The notes: a model not told the origin generated them from the sequence alone. A stretch of DNA of 64,000 bases from Halocaridina rubra (GCA_037179515.1 JAXCGZ010000070.1:30001-94000); one strand, 5' to 3'. Shown: positions 11,704-24,360, numbered from the stretch's first letter. Program-made: numbers and translations.

Positions 11704-12783
11704 ATGAAGCCATCTCTGTCCCAAACCTCTCCCACCCATGGGTCGGGAGAAGGGGTAGTCATCAGGGGACTTAAACAGAGAATCAAGAAGTTAGAGGAAA
11801 TGGTTATAAGCCTTGATGATAAAATTCGGAATATGGATGGAGAAATGAAAGAGAATGAAACACTCAGAGAACAAATAAGATCTTTGGAGGAAGCAAATAA
11901 AGCACAAGGGCAGGAGAGAAAGGAACTAGAAAAAAGAATAAAGAAGCTGGAAGGGGAAAAGAGTAAACTAGAATCTAGAATTTCTAAACAAGAAGATAAA
12001 AACAAACAGCTGAATGACAACCTAAAGGAATTAGATGTTAGTTCACTGCTCTCTTCTGAGAGAGACGAGATTGCTGCTTGGAATGTTCAGATTAAGGAAA
12101 ACATTGAACAGTTCAGAAAAGAGTTCCAGGAGCTGAATATGGAAAATGATGCCATGAAAACGTCCTTTGCTGATGCACTAAAGGGGAATGTGGCAGTAAA
12201 AGAGGCTGTAAAGGTGGTGGCACTGGAAAACATACAAACAGTTGACTATAAAGAGACAGTAATCGAAAAAATGAAAGACGTTGTGATGGAAAGGGCAAAC
12301 CCACTCATCAGACAGGCACTTGATAAGGAGAAGACAGTGGTAATCTCAGGCATAAGTGAATCCCAGGAGCCAACATGGCAGGGGAGACTTGAAGAAAATA
12401 AAGCTAGCGTTGTAGACCTGATAAGAAAGCTTGGAGTAGTATGTGGTCCTGAGGATATTGTAAACATACACCAACTAGGTAAATATTCGAGGGAAGGAAA
12501 GCCGAGACCAACAAAAGTAACCTTTGAGAGAGGGGAAACATGTAGGGAAATATTGTTGAGAAAAAAAAGTCTAAAAGACCTTCAAGAATGCAAAGAAGTG
12601 TTCATTAGACGATACAGAACACAGGAAGAGATGGGAAAGATCAAAAACTTGTTGCAAGAGGCAAGAAGGTTAAATGATGAAAGAAATGAAGAAGAGAAGA
12701 AAAATTTTCGTTACAGAATACTTCCAGACAAAGGGGAGATAAAGAAGATAATGACAGAAGATCAGGGGATGGGGCCTCATTAA
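11704..12783 (+). CDS. CR1-type LINE copy 1, ORF1 (RNA-binding protein)
   Basis: 359 residues from ATG to TAA. Residues about 20-110 are heptad-rich coiled coil (ELEKRIKKLEGEKSKLESRI). Residues about 200-330 look like an RRM/CTD module of LINE ORF1 proteins: KTVVISGISESQEPTW, a HQLGK motif, RPTKVTFERGE, and a basic C-terminus. Such proteins coat LINE RNA. The frame is uninterrupted. It overlaps the open ORF2 frame by about 94 nt (12690-12783). Confidence 0.85.
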   Translation: MKPSLSQTSPTHGSGEGVVIRGLKQRIKKLEEMVISLDDKIRNMDGEMKENETLREQIRSLEEANKAQGQERKELEKRIKKLEGEKSKLESRISKQEDKNKQLNDNLKELDVSSLLSSERDEIAAWNVQIKENIEQFRKEFQELNMENDAMKTSFADALKGNVAVKEAVKVVALENIQTVDYKETVIEKMKDVVMERANPLIRQALDKEKTVVISGISESQEPTWQGRLEENKASVVDLIRKLGVVCGPEDIVNIHQLGKYSREGKPRPTKVTFERGETCREILLRKKSLKDLQECKEVFIRRYRTQEEMGKIKNLLQEARRLNDERNEEEKKNFRYRILPDKGEIKKIMTEDQGMGPH

Positions 12784-15642
12784 GATTGTTATACACAAAT
12801 GCTGATGGATTAGCTGGTAAGGCAGTAGAATTAAAAGATAGGATTCACAACAGTAAGGCAGATATAGTAGCAATTACAGAGACTAAGTTGAGTGAGGACA
12901 TAAACAGTGTCACAGTTTTTCCTAAGGGCTTCAGAATACTAAGGGTCGAAAGATCTGAGAGGACTGGTGGAGGGATAGCACTGCTCATAAGTGAGAGGAT
13001 TCAAGTTGAAGAGATAAACTTGGCTATAGAAAGTGAGTTCAGGGAATTTCTTGTTGCTCGCATAAATACTGGGTCAGAGAGCATTATAATAACTGTTGTA
13101 TACAACCCACCAAGGAACCAAAATAGGCTTGAAATTTATGAGGAAAGTCATATAGGTACTATTGAAGTCATAAACTCAGTTGTTAACATGGCACGGGAGA
13201 AAAAATGTAGGATTTTGATTATGGGAGACTTTAATCATAAAGAGATAGATTGGATAAATCTTGACCCACACAGTGGTGAGGACTCATTTGGGGCAAGATT
13301 CCTAGATTGCGTACAAGGGAATTCCCTACACCAACATGTAATGGAACCAACAAGAGCCAGGGGTGGGGATGAGCCATCACTACTTGATCTAGTGTTCACA
13401 GATAATGTGTTGGATATTGAAAATATTGAGTATGAACCACCAATTGGAAAGAGTGACCACTGTGTGTTGTTGATGGAGTATATCATTGAAGACATTCTTC
13501 CTGAGAGTAGAGGCACTGAGGACATGAGGAGGAACTATCCTAAAGGAGATTACATCAAAATAAATGAGCTTTTTGCAGTTATTGACTGGAGAACCTTATT
13601 TTACAACAAATCTGTACAAGAAATGTATGACATCTTTTGTGAGAAATATGGGAAGATAGTAGATTGCTGCATACCTGTCACCAAAATAGGTGTAATTCAT
13701 GCCAGAGAGAAATGGTTCGATAATGGGTGTAAAAGAGCTAAGGAGTGGAGAGACAAATGCTGGAAAAGGTATAGGAGGAGAAAAAACATAAATGCCTGGC
13801 AAACCTACAAAAGAGCAAGAAATGACTACCTAAGTAAAAGGAGAGAGGCAGAGAGAGATTATGAGAGGGACATCACCAGGAAGGCTAAAGAAAATCCCAA
13901 GCTTTTCCACAGCTTTATCAGAGGAAAACTGAAGGTAAAAGAACAGGTTTTAAGGCTAAAGAGAGCGGATGGAAGCATCACTGAGACGGACGAAGAGATC
14001 TGCAAAGAATTGAACAAGGAGTTTCAGTCAGTATTTACAGTAGAAAATACCCCACCCCCTCAGATTGCAGTGATAGAAGCTCAAGGGCCGGTATTAGAGA
14101 ACATCAACCTTACAGCCACAGAGGTATGCAAAGCGCTGATGGATTTAGATGTTCATAAAGCTACAGGTCCTGATGACATATCCCCTCATGTGCTTAAAAA
14201 ATGCGCAAACACAATATCAGTGGCACTAAGTATCATATTTAAGGAGTCACTGGAGTCGGGGGAGATTCCAAGATGCTGGAAACAAGCAAATGTGATACCT
14301 ATCTTCAAAAAGGGAAGGAGGGATACGGCTCTGAACTATAGACCAGTTTCCTTGACCAGCATAGTTTGCAAACTTATGGAGAAACTACTAAGGAAACATA
14401 TCTCTCTTCACTTGGAATCCTTCAACTTTTTGTCAGTGAGGCAACATGGCTTCAGAGAAGGAAGATCAACAGTAACAAACTTATTAGAATTTTATGATGA
14501 GGTAAGCCAAATCTTACAGGAAAGAGAGGGCTGGGCAGATTGCATATTCCTAGACTTCCAGAAAGCGTTTGACACTGTTCCACATGGGAGACTTATTAGG
14601 AAGCTGCAATCAATGGCTAGAATAGGTGGAAATGTCTTGGAATGGATAAAAACTTACTTAGAAGGAAGGGAACAGAGGGTTAGAGTAAGACACTCAGTGT
14701 CTGAATGGAGAAGAGTTAGTAGTGGAGTTCCACAGGGTTCAGTTTTAGGGCCACTTTTGTTCCTTGTATATGTAAATGACCTACCAGAGTCTGTAAATTC
14801 ATTCATGAATATGTTTGCAGATGATGCAAAGATTGTGAAGAAAGTAAAAAACGAGAACAATGGTAGAGAACTTCAGGAGGATCTAAATAATCTGCATGAG
14901 TGGTCAGAAAAGTGGCTAATGAAATTCAATACCTCAAAATGTAAGGTAATGAGAATGGGTACAAGTGCAAGAAGGCCCAAGCTTGACTACTCGGTGGCTG
15001 GAGTACAACTTCAAGAGACAGAAAATGAGAGAGATCTAGGAGTAAACATACTGGCAGATTTGTCTCCAGAAATACATATAAATGGCGTAGTAAGGGCAGC
15101 ATATGCATTCTTATCAAATGTAAGGTAGCCTTCAGGCACATGGACAAGGAAATGTTCAGAAATATTTATGTAACCTATGTGAGGCCAAAACTCGAATATG
15201 CAGCCCCCTTTTGGAATCCGCACTTGAAAATGCACATAACTAAGCTTGAAAAAGTTCAAAGACATGCCACGAAACTGGTGCCAGAAATACGCAATCTCGG
15301 TTATGATGAGAGGCTGAGGGAATTAGACTTGCCATCATTCGAAGCTAGAAGAGTAAGGGGGGATATGGTGACAGTCTTTAAATTCCTTCATGGTTATGAT
15401 AGAGTGGATAGGGATCGATATTTCGATATGGCGGGCTCTAGAACTAGAGGTCATAGTTTGAAGCTTCGTAAGAAAACTTGTTTGCAGGATGTAAGGAAAT
15501 ACTTTTTCAGTGTAAGAGTAGTTGATAATTGGAATTCGCTAAGCGAGGAGGTAGTTATTGGAATTCGCTAAGCGAGGAGGTAGTTAATGCTATCTCAATC
15601 CATAGTTTTAAGGACAGGTACGATAAGTATCACAAGTCTAAA
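12690..15642 (+). pseudogene. CR1-type LINE copy 1, ORF2 (endonuclease + reverse transcriptase), frameshifted
   Basis: The ORF2 frame opens at 12690, one base back from ORF1's frame, and has no early ATG: homology begins RLLYTNADGLAG around a TTG codon. The APE-type endonuclease shows TNADGL, ITETKL, GDFNHKEIDW, DLVFTDN and KSDHC. The reverse transcriptase shows ATGPDDI, NYRPVSL, DFQKAFDTVPH, SSGVPQGSVLGPLL and FADDAK. Compared with copy 2 at 54.3-57.2 kb there is a one-base loss in a G run near 15128 (GG for GGG), a 29-bp tandem duplication at 15528-15585 and a lost base near the stop. These break the C-terminal part. Confidence 0.88.
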
Positions 15643-15902
15643 AATGGAACCGATCAGGAGACGGGAAGATACGAGCTTTGGGCTCTTTCCCGTAAACACA
15701 ATTAGGTAATCACAGTCAAAGGGGAGACAATGTGCTTCTTTCTGATCTACCAGAAAACACGTGTAGGACATAAATAGCATTTTCTTTTCCTCATCAGTTA
15801 GGTGAATGGATTTCATGATTACAATTATTTTCATTCTTATAAGCTTTGTCTCCATAATGGTTGTGAGTTCATATGGTTTGGCAAGAATATTGGTGTTGTT
15901 GT

Positions 15903-16083
15903 TCCGGTTTTACGTCACGGACTCCCTTTCCTACCAAGGGTTAGGACGCTTGCCTTCTTGCGAAGGACTTGTTTTGGCAGATGTAATCCTTACCCTAAGT
16001 GCATGCCCTTGCTAACCTCATACCGTGACGGGGTGCGAACCCTCGACCTGACGCCTCAGAGTCGCTGACGCTACCGCTTGAGC

Positions 16084-16084
<1 letters not shown>
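15903..16084 (-). mobile_element. SINE family A, head missing
   Basis: Minus copy about 190 bp beyond CR1 copy 1, with a (GTT)n tail. Its tRNA-like head is cut after GCTTGAGC, where an (AAT)n run begins. Confidence 0.85.
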
Positions 16085-16129
<45 letters not shown>

Positions 16130-16317
16130 TATTATTATTATAATGAGACGGCTGGTGCCAGAAAGGATAAATAACGGTAAAAAATGTTCAGATAAGCAAA
16201 ATACTCATCTTCAGGAGACTAGTAGTGAGATACAGTGACCCTATATGAACATGATAAAAGCTGTCGAAGAAGGAGGAGGAGGGGGAGAGTCAAAAACAAT
16301 CATAAAAAGGAAGTAAA

Positions 16318-16318
<1 letters not shown>

Positions 16319-16392
<74 letters not shown>
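16319..16392. repeat. (AG)n microsatellite
   Basis: Long AG run next to SINE C. More AG runs at 16599-16710, 16868-16900 and 17091-17116. Confidence 0.95.
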
Positions 16393-16393
<1 letters not shown>

Positions 16394-16411
16394 AAACAAA
16401 ACAAACAAACA

Positions 16412-16598
16412 AACTTTATTTCCATTTCAATACAATGGGTATTCGTCAGCCAGGGCAAGCCCCAACCCCCCACTGTGGTGTCCAACCACAGCAGTTTCTG
16501 CCAGTAAACAGCTTCAACTCTCGGTCTTGGACGGGAACCGATCTTTCGACCTCGTGAATGCAAAGCCAGCGCGTTACCACTGTACTAGCCAGCAGGCT
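16412..16598 (-). mobile_element. tRNA-derived SINE, family C
   Basis: Family C, about 185 bp. In sense: GCTAGTACAGTGGTAACGCG, then CTTCGCATTCACGAGGTCGA with GATCGGTTCCCGTCC as B-box region, then ACTCTCGG, CTGGCAG, GGGGGGTTGGGGCTTGCCC, GCTGACGAATACCCATTGTA and an end GGAAATAAAG. This minus copy is flanked on both sides by (GA)n. Confidence 0.8.
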
Positions 16599-16712
<114 letters not shown>

Positions 16713-16864
16713 CATCTGGCAACAGGTTGCACCAGCAATATCTTCTACATTAACCTATCCAGCTTTAATAACATAAACGCACACACATGTGTGTATGTAT
16801 GTATGCACGTGTGTGAGGGAGTAAATATCCAGCCATTGGGCGCGTACTCAAATGACACACACAC

Positions 16865-16902
<38 letters not shown>

Positions 16903-16910
16903 AATAAATA

Positions 16911-17090
16911 AAGCCTTTATTTCCATTATACAAAGGGTATTCGTCAGCCGGGGCAAGCCCCAACCCCCCACTGTGGTGCCCACCCACAGCAGTAACCTGC
17001 CAGTAAACAGTTTAAACTCTCGGTCTCGGACGGGAACCGATCTCTCGACCTCGTGAATGCGAAGTCAGCACGTTACCACTGTACTTGCCA
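16911..17090 (-). mobile_element. SINE family C
   Basis: Second minus copy only 310 bp further, again with (GA)n directly on both sides. Confidence 0.8.
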
Positions 17091-17626
17091 GAGAGAGAGA
17101 GAGAGAGAGAGAGAGAATCTTCAACTGGTTGGGGATCAAACCAGGTACCAAACCCTAATCAAGGACAAGGTTAGTATCGAGAAGAGCAAATGGCTGTAAA
17201 AAGCCAGATCAATGGGTTGGAGCGATGAACTGCATTTTAACTAACACAAGTCTTGAAATCTCTATTCAACTGCCTCAGTGCTGGATGGCTAGGAGACGGG
17301 AAATTACTACCCATATCGAATTTACTTTTCAATTCACTCATTAATGGATGGCTGGGAGACGGGTATTTACTAACTATATTGAAACCTAAGTTAGCTTTGA
17401 TGTACTCCTATGGTCCGAAAGCTAAAATTAGCTTGCTATAAACCTCATGAGATTCTCTTGACTTTGTAAGAGATGAGGCCTCATACACACACACACACAC
17501 ACACGCGCGCGCACGCACGCACACAACCGTTCCTTCACTGATTTCTGTATTGACGACTTCCTGTTAAAAGCTCAAGGTATAAAGGAACTTTTGAATGCTC
17601 TTTAGCAATCAGATTATGCTATGTCA

Positions 17627-17630
<4 letters not shown>

Positions 17631-17696
<66 letters not shown>

Positions 17697-17697
17697 G
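17631..17697. repeat. (TC)n(AC)n microsatellite
   Basis: TC run then a short CA run, followed by a CTT-rich stretch to 17970. Confidence 0.95.
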
Positions 17698-17999
17698 CTT
17701 TCATACTACATGTTAGTGATAGTATTACTTATAAAAACAAAAATATGAGTCCCTTCAGTTGTTGTTCTTCTTCTTCCATTTTTCATTTCCCTCCTCTTCC
17801 TATTCCATCTTCTTATTCTTCCTCTTTCTCCCATGCCATCTTTTCTTCCATCTTCTTCCTTTCTCTTATATTTCTTCTCTTTCTTCTTCCTTTCCTCTTT
17901 ATTTGTATTCTTAAATTTCCTTTTTTCCTCTTATTCTTCCATTTTCCTCCTCCTCTTCCTCTTCTATGGCGAAAGAGTATCTTAAGCTTTCACATGTAC

Positions 18000-18360
18000 G
18001 TATGTGTGTATGGATGAAAGTATGTATGGATATACGTATGTATATCCGTATATATGTATGCATGCATATTTTTGTGTTTTTATGTGCGAGTATGGATATA
18101 TGTATGCATATACGTATGTATATCTGTATACATTAATGTGTGTATGTTTGCATGTCCATACGCATGTATGTATGTATGGACGCAAGTATGTATGTATGTA
18201 CTGTATGCGTTTCTGCATAATTGTAAGAATTCATATATGTATTTATGGACGCAAGTATTCATGTATGTATGCACGGACGCAAGTATGCATGTATGTACGG
18301 TATGCGTTTCTGCATCATTGTAAGTATTCATTTATGTACGTATGTAAGTACGTATGTCCT
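18000..18360 (+). repeat. (ATGT)-rich degenerate repeat
   Basis: TATGTATG/TACGTATG-rich DNA with a longer-range duplication: GTATGCGTTTCTGCAT occurs near 18200 and 18298. Open frames are repeat artefacts. Confidence 0.7.
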
Positions 18361-18823
18361 TACAAGATATACAACAAAATATGACGGGGACAAGCTAACG
18401 GAAATTACTGCTAATAAATAAAATAATAAAATATTAATAAAAATAATAAATATGAATAAAAAATAGTATAAGAAATATTAACATAAACCTTTAAAAAAAT
18501 CATATAAATAAATTAAGACTCAGTATAAATATATATAAAAAAAAAAATATTCATGGCACTATTTTTGGCATCCCTTTGGAGGCTCGATGCCAACGGAGTC
18601 TCGCCATTCGATGCTTTGACTTTAAATATGATATATGTATTTTCAACAGCTTTTCACATAATCATATGGAGTCGATGTTTCTCGTGGCACTCTAGTGTGG
18701 TTCTGACACGAAGTGTCATAGTCGGGTGGTCCAACCTTTGCCCCTGTTCTGGGTTTGGTACCATGCCCGAGTTGAACTGACTTGCTCCCCAAGTGGCTCT
18801 ATTACAATTATTATTATTATTGG
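18361..18823. other. nothing recognised
   Basis: A/T-rich DNA then a moderately GC stretch with no domain-bearing frame. Also nothing recognised in 19504-20242, 20426-20864, 21400-21860, 22246-22826 and 24791-25084 beyond simple repeats. Confidence 0.5.
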
Positions 18824-19017
18824 ATTCGGTTTTACGTCACGAACTCCCTTTTCTACTAAGGGCTAGGACGGTTGCCTTCTTGCGAAGGACTTGTTTTGGC
18901 AGGTGTAATCGTTACCCTGAGTGCATGCCCTTGCTAACCTCAGACCGTGACGGGGCGCGAACCCTCAACCTGACGGCTCAGAGTCGCGGACGCTACCACT
19001 TGAGCCACGGTGACTAC
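18824..19017 (-). mobile_element. SINE family A
   Basis: Full-length minus copy with an (ATT)n tail on its low-coordinate side. Confidence 0.85.
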
Positions 19018-19259
19018 ATTCGAACGAGGACTTAAAAAAAAAAAAAAGTTCGCCTGGCTTCCACCCTGGATGTCCAAAGTTTGCATCCTCCCAACACAGT
19101 ATCAATTCTCATGAGATTGCGCCTGTCAACTCAACAGGCACAATGAGTACTCACTCACCACTGGGTGCGTGGGGTCAATGTTGGAACAGCATCTTAGCTA
19201 TTTTGCAATTGGAAAAAGGCATAAATATAAAATAAATGTTTTCATTTATTTTTCTATAA

Positions 19260-19261
<2 letters not shown>

Positions 19262-19306
<45 letters not shown>
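19262..19306. repeat. (AAT)n microsatellite
   Basis: AAT run next to SINE A. AAT-rich DNA also at 16085-16130, 21985-22245 and 24660-24790. Confidence 0.9.
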
Positions 19307-19307
<1 letters not shown>

Positions 19308-19316
19308 TTGTTGCTG

Positions 19317-19503
19317 TTTCGGTTTTACGTCAAGGATCCCCTTTTCTACCAAGGGCTAGAACGGTTACCTTCTTGCGAAGGACTTGTTTTGGCAGATGTA
19401 ATCCTTACCCTGAGTGCATGCCCTTGCTAACCTCAGTCCGTGACGGGGCACGAACCCTGCCGACACAGAGTCGCGGACGCTACCATTTAGCCAAGGAGAC
19501 TAC
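19317..19503 (-). mobile_element. SINE family A, head partly decayed
   Basis: Minus copy between an (AAT)n run and a (TAC)n run. A short internal deletion removes part of the B-box region. Confidence 0.8.
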
Positions 19504-20242
19504 TACTACTACTACTACTACTACTAATAATAATATTAACAATAATAAGAAGCATAACAATAATAATAATAATAATAAATTTATAAAGATATACTGTGCA
19601 TTCGTGTATGCATGTATGTATGTTTATATGAATCAATTTCACAAGACGCAAGTAAATTTTGCAAACATGACTATACTGACCATGAAAAAAAAACCCGGAA
19701 TAATGGAGTACCTCTGCGCGCACACACACACACACACACATACATACTACTCCGTGTCATAACCTTCAAAGGAAGATCAAAATTTATTACAGACACCTAA
19801 ATATAAATCATTCAGTTAAGCATATTAAGACATATCTAATGATTATGTCAGCTATGTCTAATTAATATTTACATGACGGATAGTGTGTGTGTGTGTGTGT
19901 GTGCGTGTGACAAATATAATGACATGTAGATAATTCAGCGCATAAAAATAACGGAAAATATTTATTTATTTATCTATTTATTCCTACTATCTATTTCATA
20001 TGAGAGCTGCAGGTCTGGTTAAACTTTTAACCTAACCTTGTTTATAACAAAACTGGAAATGTGTAAAAAAAAAAAATATTCAGTGCAATTTAACCACGAC
20101 ACATCATTCAAAAAATCTGTTTTCATAATCTCTCTTGTTATTACAATTACCTTCTATATATTAACTAGGGTAGGTTAGGTTAGGTAAGGGTCTGGAAATC
20201 AGGAAGAGTAATAATAAAGCTTACATCAATGATTTATTCAAT

Positions 20243-20425
20243 GTTCTGGTTTTACGTCACGAACTCCCTTTTCTACCAAGGGCTAGGACGGTTGCCTTCT
20301 TGCGAAGGATTTGTTTTGGCAGATGTAATCCTCACTCAGAGTGCATGCCCCTGCTAACCTCAGACCGTGACGGGGCGCGAACTCTCGATCTGACGCCTCA
20401 GAGTCGCAGACGCTACCATTTAGAC
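20243..20425 (-). mobile_element. SINE family A, head truncated
   Basis: Minus copy; the last dozen bases of the tRNA-like head are replaced by AT-rich DNA. Confidence 0.8.
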
Positions 20426-20864
20426 AAAATATGACAATAAAAATCCATAACCAAGTAGAAAAACATCAGAAAATCTCATTTCAATGCCCAAATCAAGCAC
20501 GGGGTTCTATTTCATAACTACCCTCCTATTTCTCTAAGGGATTATCTGGACTTGACTCGAGAATAATTCTAGAGCAATACATACAGACACACAAAGACAG
20601 AAACCAAGTTATAAAAATAATATAACAATGTAATAACAATAAACAATAATGTTACAGGAGACAAGTAATGTTATCAACCATAACCAAGAGGTGGTTAGAC
20701 TACAGACACGCCCTCTAGTTATCAAAACTACTGCTGTTATCATAACTACTTTTGTTATCATCAACTACTGCTGTTATCATTGACTACAAAGCAACCTTTT
20801 CACTCAGTTGACAACTACAGACCCTAAATAAAAGATAAAAATAATCTATACATTATGCTTAAGA

Positions 20865-21400
20865 GTATGTATACATGCTTATACATAATGAGTATACACT
20901 TACAAGAGTATGTATAAAGGGTTTTAGGGTATGTATAGATGCTTATACATAATGAGTATACAATTACAAGAGCATGTATAAAGGGTTATAGGGTATGTAT
21001 AGATGCTTATACATAATGAGTATACACTTACAAGAGTATGTATAAAGGGTTATAGGGTATGTATAGATGCTTATACATAATGAGTATACACTTACAAGAG
21101 TATGTATAAAGGGTTATAGGGTATGTATAGATGCTTATACATAATGAGTATACACTTACAAGAGTATGTATGAAGGGTTATAGGGTATGTACAGATGCTT
21201 ATACATAATGAGTATACACTTACAAGAGTATGTATAAAGGGTTATAGGGTATGTATAGATATGCATATGTGAGTATGTATAGATGCTTATACATAATGAG
21301 TATACATTACAAGAGTATGTATAGACGGTTATCGAGTATGCATAGATATGCATACGTGAGTATGTATAGATAATGAGTATACGCTTACAAGAGTATGTAT
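20865..21400 (+). repeat. 64-bp minisatellite, about eight copies
   Basis: Unit GCTTATACATAATGAGTATA then CACTTACAAGAGTATGTATA and AAGGGTTATAGGGTATGTAT AGAT. The spacing is exactly 64 bp between 20941, 21005 and 21069. The last units are degenerate. Confidence 0.9.
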
Positions 21401-21862
21401 AGAGCTTTACAGAGTATGGTTAAATATGCATAGGAGAGTATGTATAGATGTTTATGCATAATAAGTATATTTACACTTATACGAGTATGTATTGAGGTTT
21501 AATAAGTAAGTATGCAGTTTACACCTGAGTATTTATGTATGTTTATGCAGGTGTGTGCGTGTGTATGTGTATACTCAAACACACACACACACCTTTGCAA
21601 AGTCTGTACAGAAGTTTACAAGGCATATATAAAAATAAATACTTAAGTATGTATAGATGTTTACTCATATTGTGAATATATGTGTGTATGTGCGTGTGTG
21701 CATTTTTGTGATGGCACTGAAGGGAGGGTCAGTCTCATTAGGAATAATGCCAAGACACAATACGGGAAGAAAGACGTGTAAACAATACACTGATGACCCC
21801 CAGAATACGTGGCATTGAAAAAATAATTTATAGCATTCTAACACCAAAGTCACTATGTTTAT

Positions 21863-21864
21863 GT

Positions 21865-21934
<70 letters not shown>
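21863..21934. repeat. (GT)n(GA)n microsatellite
   Basis: GT then GA run. Confidence 0.95.
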
Positions 21935-21937
<3 letters not shown>

Positions 21938-21983
21938 TAGGCTACTTCTCATAATTATAGACATTTGTATTTATGCATGAGAG

Positions 21984-22014
<31 letters not shown>

Positions 22015-22824
22015 TACGATTATAGTACTAATAAATATGGCAATAATAATTATAATGTTAATAATTACTTAATAATAATAATAATAATAATCATCATCAT
22101 AACAATAATAATGTCAGCAATAACAACAACAATAATAATAATAATAAAAATAATAATCAATAATAATGTCAATAACAATAATAATATTGTCAATAACAAC
22201 AACAACAAAAATAATAATAATGATAATAATAATAATAATAATAATGACGTAAAGAGAGTCTGTAATAAAACAGACTGGAAACCAAATCAAAATGGGCAGT
22301 TAAATATTTTTTTGCTGACGATTCATAACCAGTTCAAGTTTCCAAAGCTGGTTCAATCCAGTTACATAGTTATGGTATACTGTAAAGGCATCATCATCAT
22401 TATCATTATTATTATTATTATTACCATCGTTGCTTTAGAGCTGGTTCAGTCTTGCTTTCTTTTTCATGTATTATCATCATCATCATCGTCATTATTATCA
22501 TTATTATTCGTATCATTATTTAGTATAGCATAAATACACACATACATATGCAGGTACATACGCACACATGTGAAAGGTACACACATACACACAATAGCAC
22601 TGTATATTCCGTTGCAGGAGTGAAGCAAGATTTAAGTGCCCATAAGAGGTCAACCCACGTGGGCAGAGACCCGAGGACGACACGCCCACACTGGCTTTTA
22701 ACCCACACTGGATTTGCCCACACGGGCCTAACCCACACTAATAATATAGTCTTTCTAGGACAGTATTTACATGATTAATTAATTCTGGGACTTACTGGGT
22801 GAAAGTATAAGGGAGACAATTTTT

Positions 22825-22826
<2 letters not shown>

Positions 22827-22905
<79 letters not shown>
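22827..22905. repeat. (AT)n microsatellite
   Basis: Pure AT run of about 78 bp. Confidence 0.95.
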
Positions 22906-22907
<2 letters not shown>

Positions 22908-22974
22908 TAATTTTTATTGAATTAAGATATATTTCAGAATTCATAAAGAACTGGGACCTAATATTTAGCAACAG

Positions 22975-23670
22975 AGACCAACTGAGGATTGGGAACCTCA
23001 ACATTACCCCCAACTGAAGAATACACACCTTTTTTACACGTACTTATTCAATCACATAGTAATATATAAAATACATAGGGGATATATAAACAAAAGGATC
23101 AACTGAAAAATCTCCCCCCAGAGTACCCAACTGAAGAATATCCCCCCAAGTACCCAACTGAAGAATCCCCCCCCAGAGTGCCTGGTGTAACAAGTTCAGA
23201 GAGAAACTAGAGATGGGGAGTGTTGTGGCATGTCAGATGGGAAGGGCTGTGTTAGGTTGGGTCTGTCTATCTACCTTGGAATATATGGATGGATGAATTT
23301 CAATTACGAAATAAACATCTAACCTAACCAAACCTAAACAGACAGACGGTACTGAAGAATCTCCCCCCTAACTCAGATCAACTGAAGAATCTCCACCTGG
23401 GTGGGTCTGGGGGGATTCTTCAGTTGATCCAAACTATTAAATTAGGCCTATATAAACAATTCCAAAAAACTAACCTAAGCTATTCTACGCTCTCTAAACA
23501 GTGACCAACTGAAGAATACGAACCTCATTTAATACTAACAGCTAATATCCTTGAATTTACTTCTTTCTTTTATCAAATCATTTATCAATAGACCACAATA
23601 TATAAGCTTAGGCTCTCTACAGCGACCAACTGAAGATTACGAACCTCAGCATTACCACAACTGAAGAATA
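22975..23670. repeat. cluster of the word CAACTGAAGAAT(C)
   Basis: About ten irregularly spaced copies of CAACTGAAGAATC or close variants, often followed by CCCCCC, plus one inverted copy (GATTCTTCAGTTGATC near 23410) facing a direct copy. The copies are not in a fixed period. Confidence 0.7.
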
Positions 23671-23712
23671 AGGACCTATAAAATTTTCAGGTTCTAATTT
23701 TACAATAACACC

Positions 23713-23815
<103 letters not shown>

Positions 23816-24045
23816 CTATTATTATTATTATTAGTAGTAGTATAAAGGTGATTTTTAATCTCACTAAATTTTATTTATAATTATTTAATTTTCTGTTAGT
23901 AAAAAGGAATTTTTTTTAATTAATTAGTTTTTAGACTAGTAATAAAGGATGGTAAAATTCTAAGATCCAATTAGCCTACTAGGGGCTACTACTACAACTA
24001 CCATCACCACAGCTACTACTAATAACAACAATAATAGTAATATTT

Positions 24046-24196
24046 TGTCACAAAAATTCCCCATTTTGGGGATGGACACAGACTGACTGAGGCCAAGGAA
24101 TTAAAGCTGGATACCCTTCTTAACGTCCCGCTGCGGCCTCCAACATGGGTCTGTCATCTCACGTAATCGAGCACTCTACCATTGGGCAATCCCCAT
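24046..24196 (-). mobile_element. SINE family B
   Basis: Minus copy: CCCATTTTGGGGATGGACAC, AAAGCTGGATACCCTTCTTA and a GAGCACTCTACCA head. Confidence 0.75.
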
Positions 24197-24324
24197 TCTA
24201 TGCAACAGTTTCTGGCAATACCCAGGTGGACACCCATCCAAGTATTAACCAGACCCAAAGGGGCTGAATCTCATTGATCAAATGATCAGTAGCATACCCA
24301 CCATGGTATGGCAGATGGCAATAA

Positions 24325-24359
<35 letters not shown>

Positions 24360-24360
24360 G

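Larger units (their letters stand above)
11704..15712 (+). mobile_element. CR1-type non-LTR retrotransposon, copy 1
   Basis: ORF1, ORF2 and a short 3' UTR ending in the CR1-like tail AACACAATTAGGTAATCACA. The upstream DNA from about 10980 is non-repetitive and may be 5' UTR, but I cannot fix the 5' end. Nucleotide identity to copy 2 is very high by eye, with only scattered differences over 2.8 kb. Confidence 0.85.

Noticed and set aside
14654..14860. Antisense frames over the CR1 RT (also 55148-55354, 56206-56412, 56483-56773)
   Set aside because: They appear identically opposite both CR1 copies and have no domain; shadows of ORF2.
20865..21400. Regular 64-bp repeats that could look like a CRISPR array
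   Set aside because: The units are contiguous with no variable spacers.
21973..22533. Asn/Ile-rich 186-codon frame
   Set aside because: Translation of AAT/ATT-rich simple sequence.
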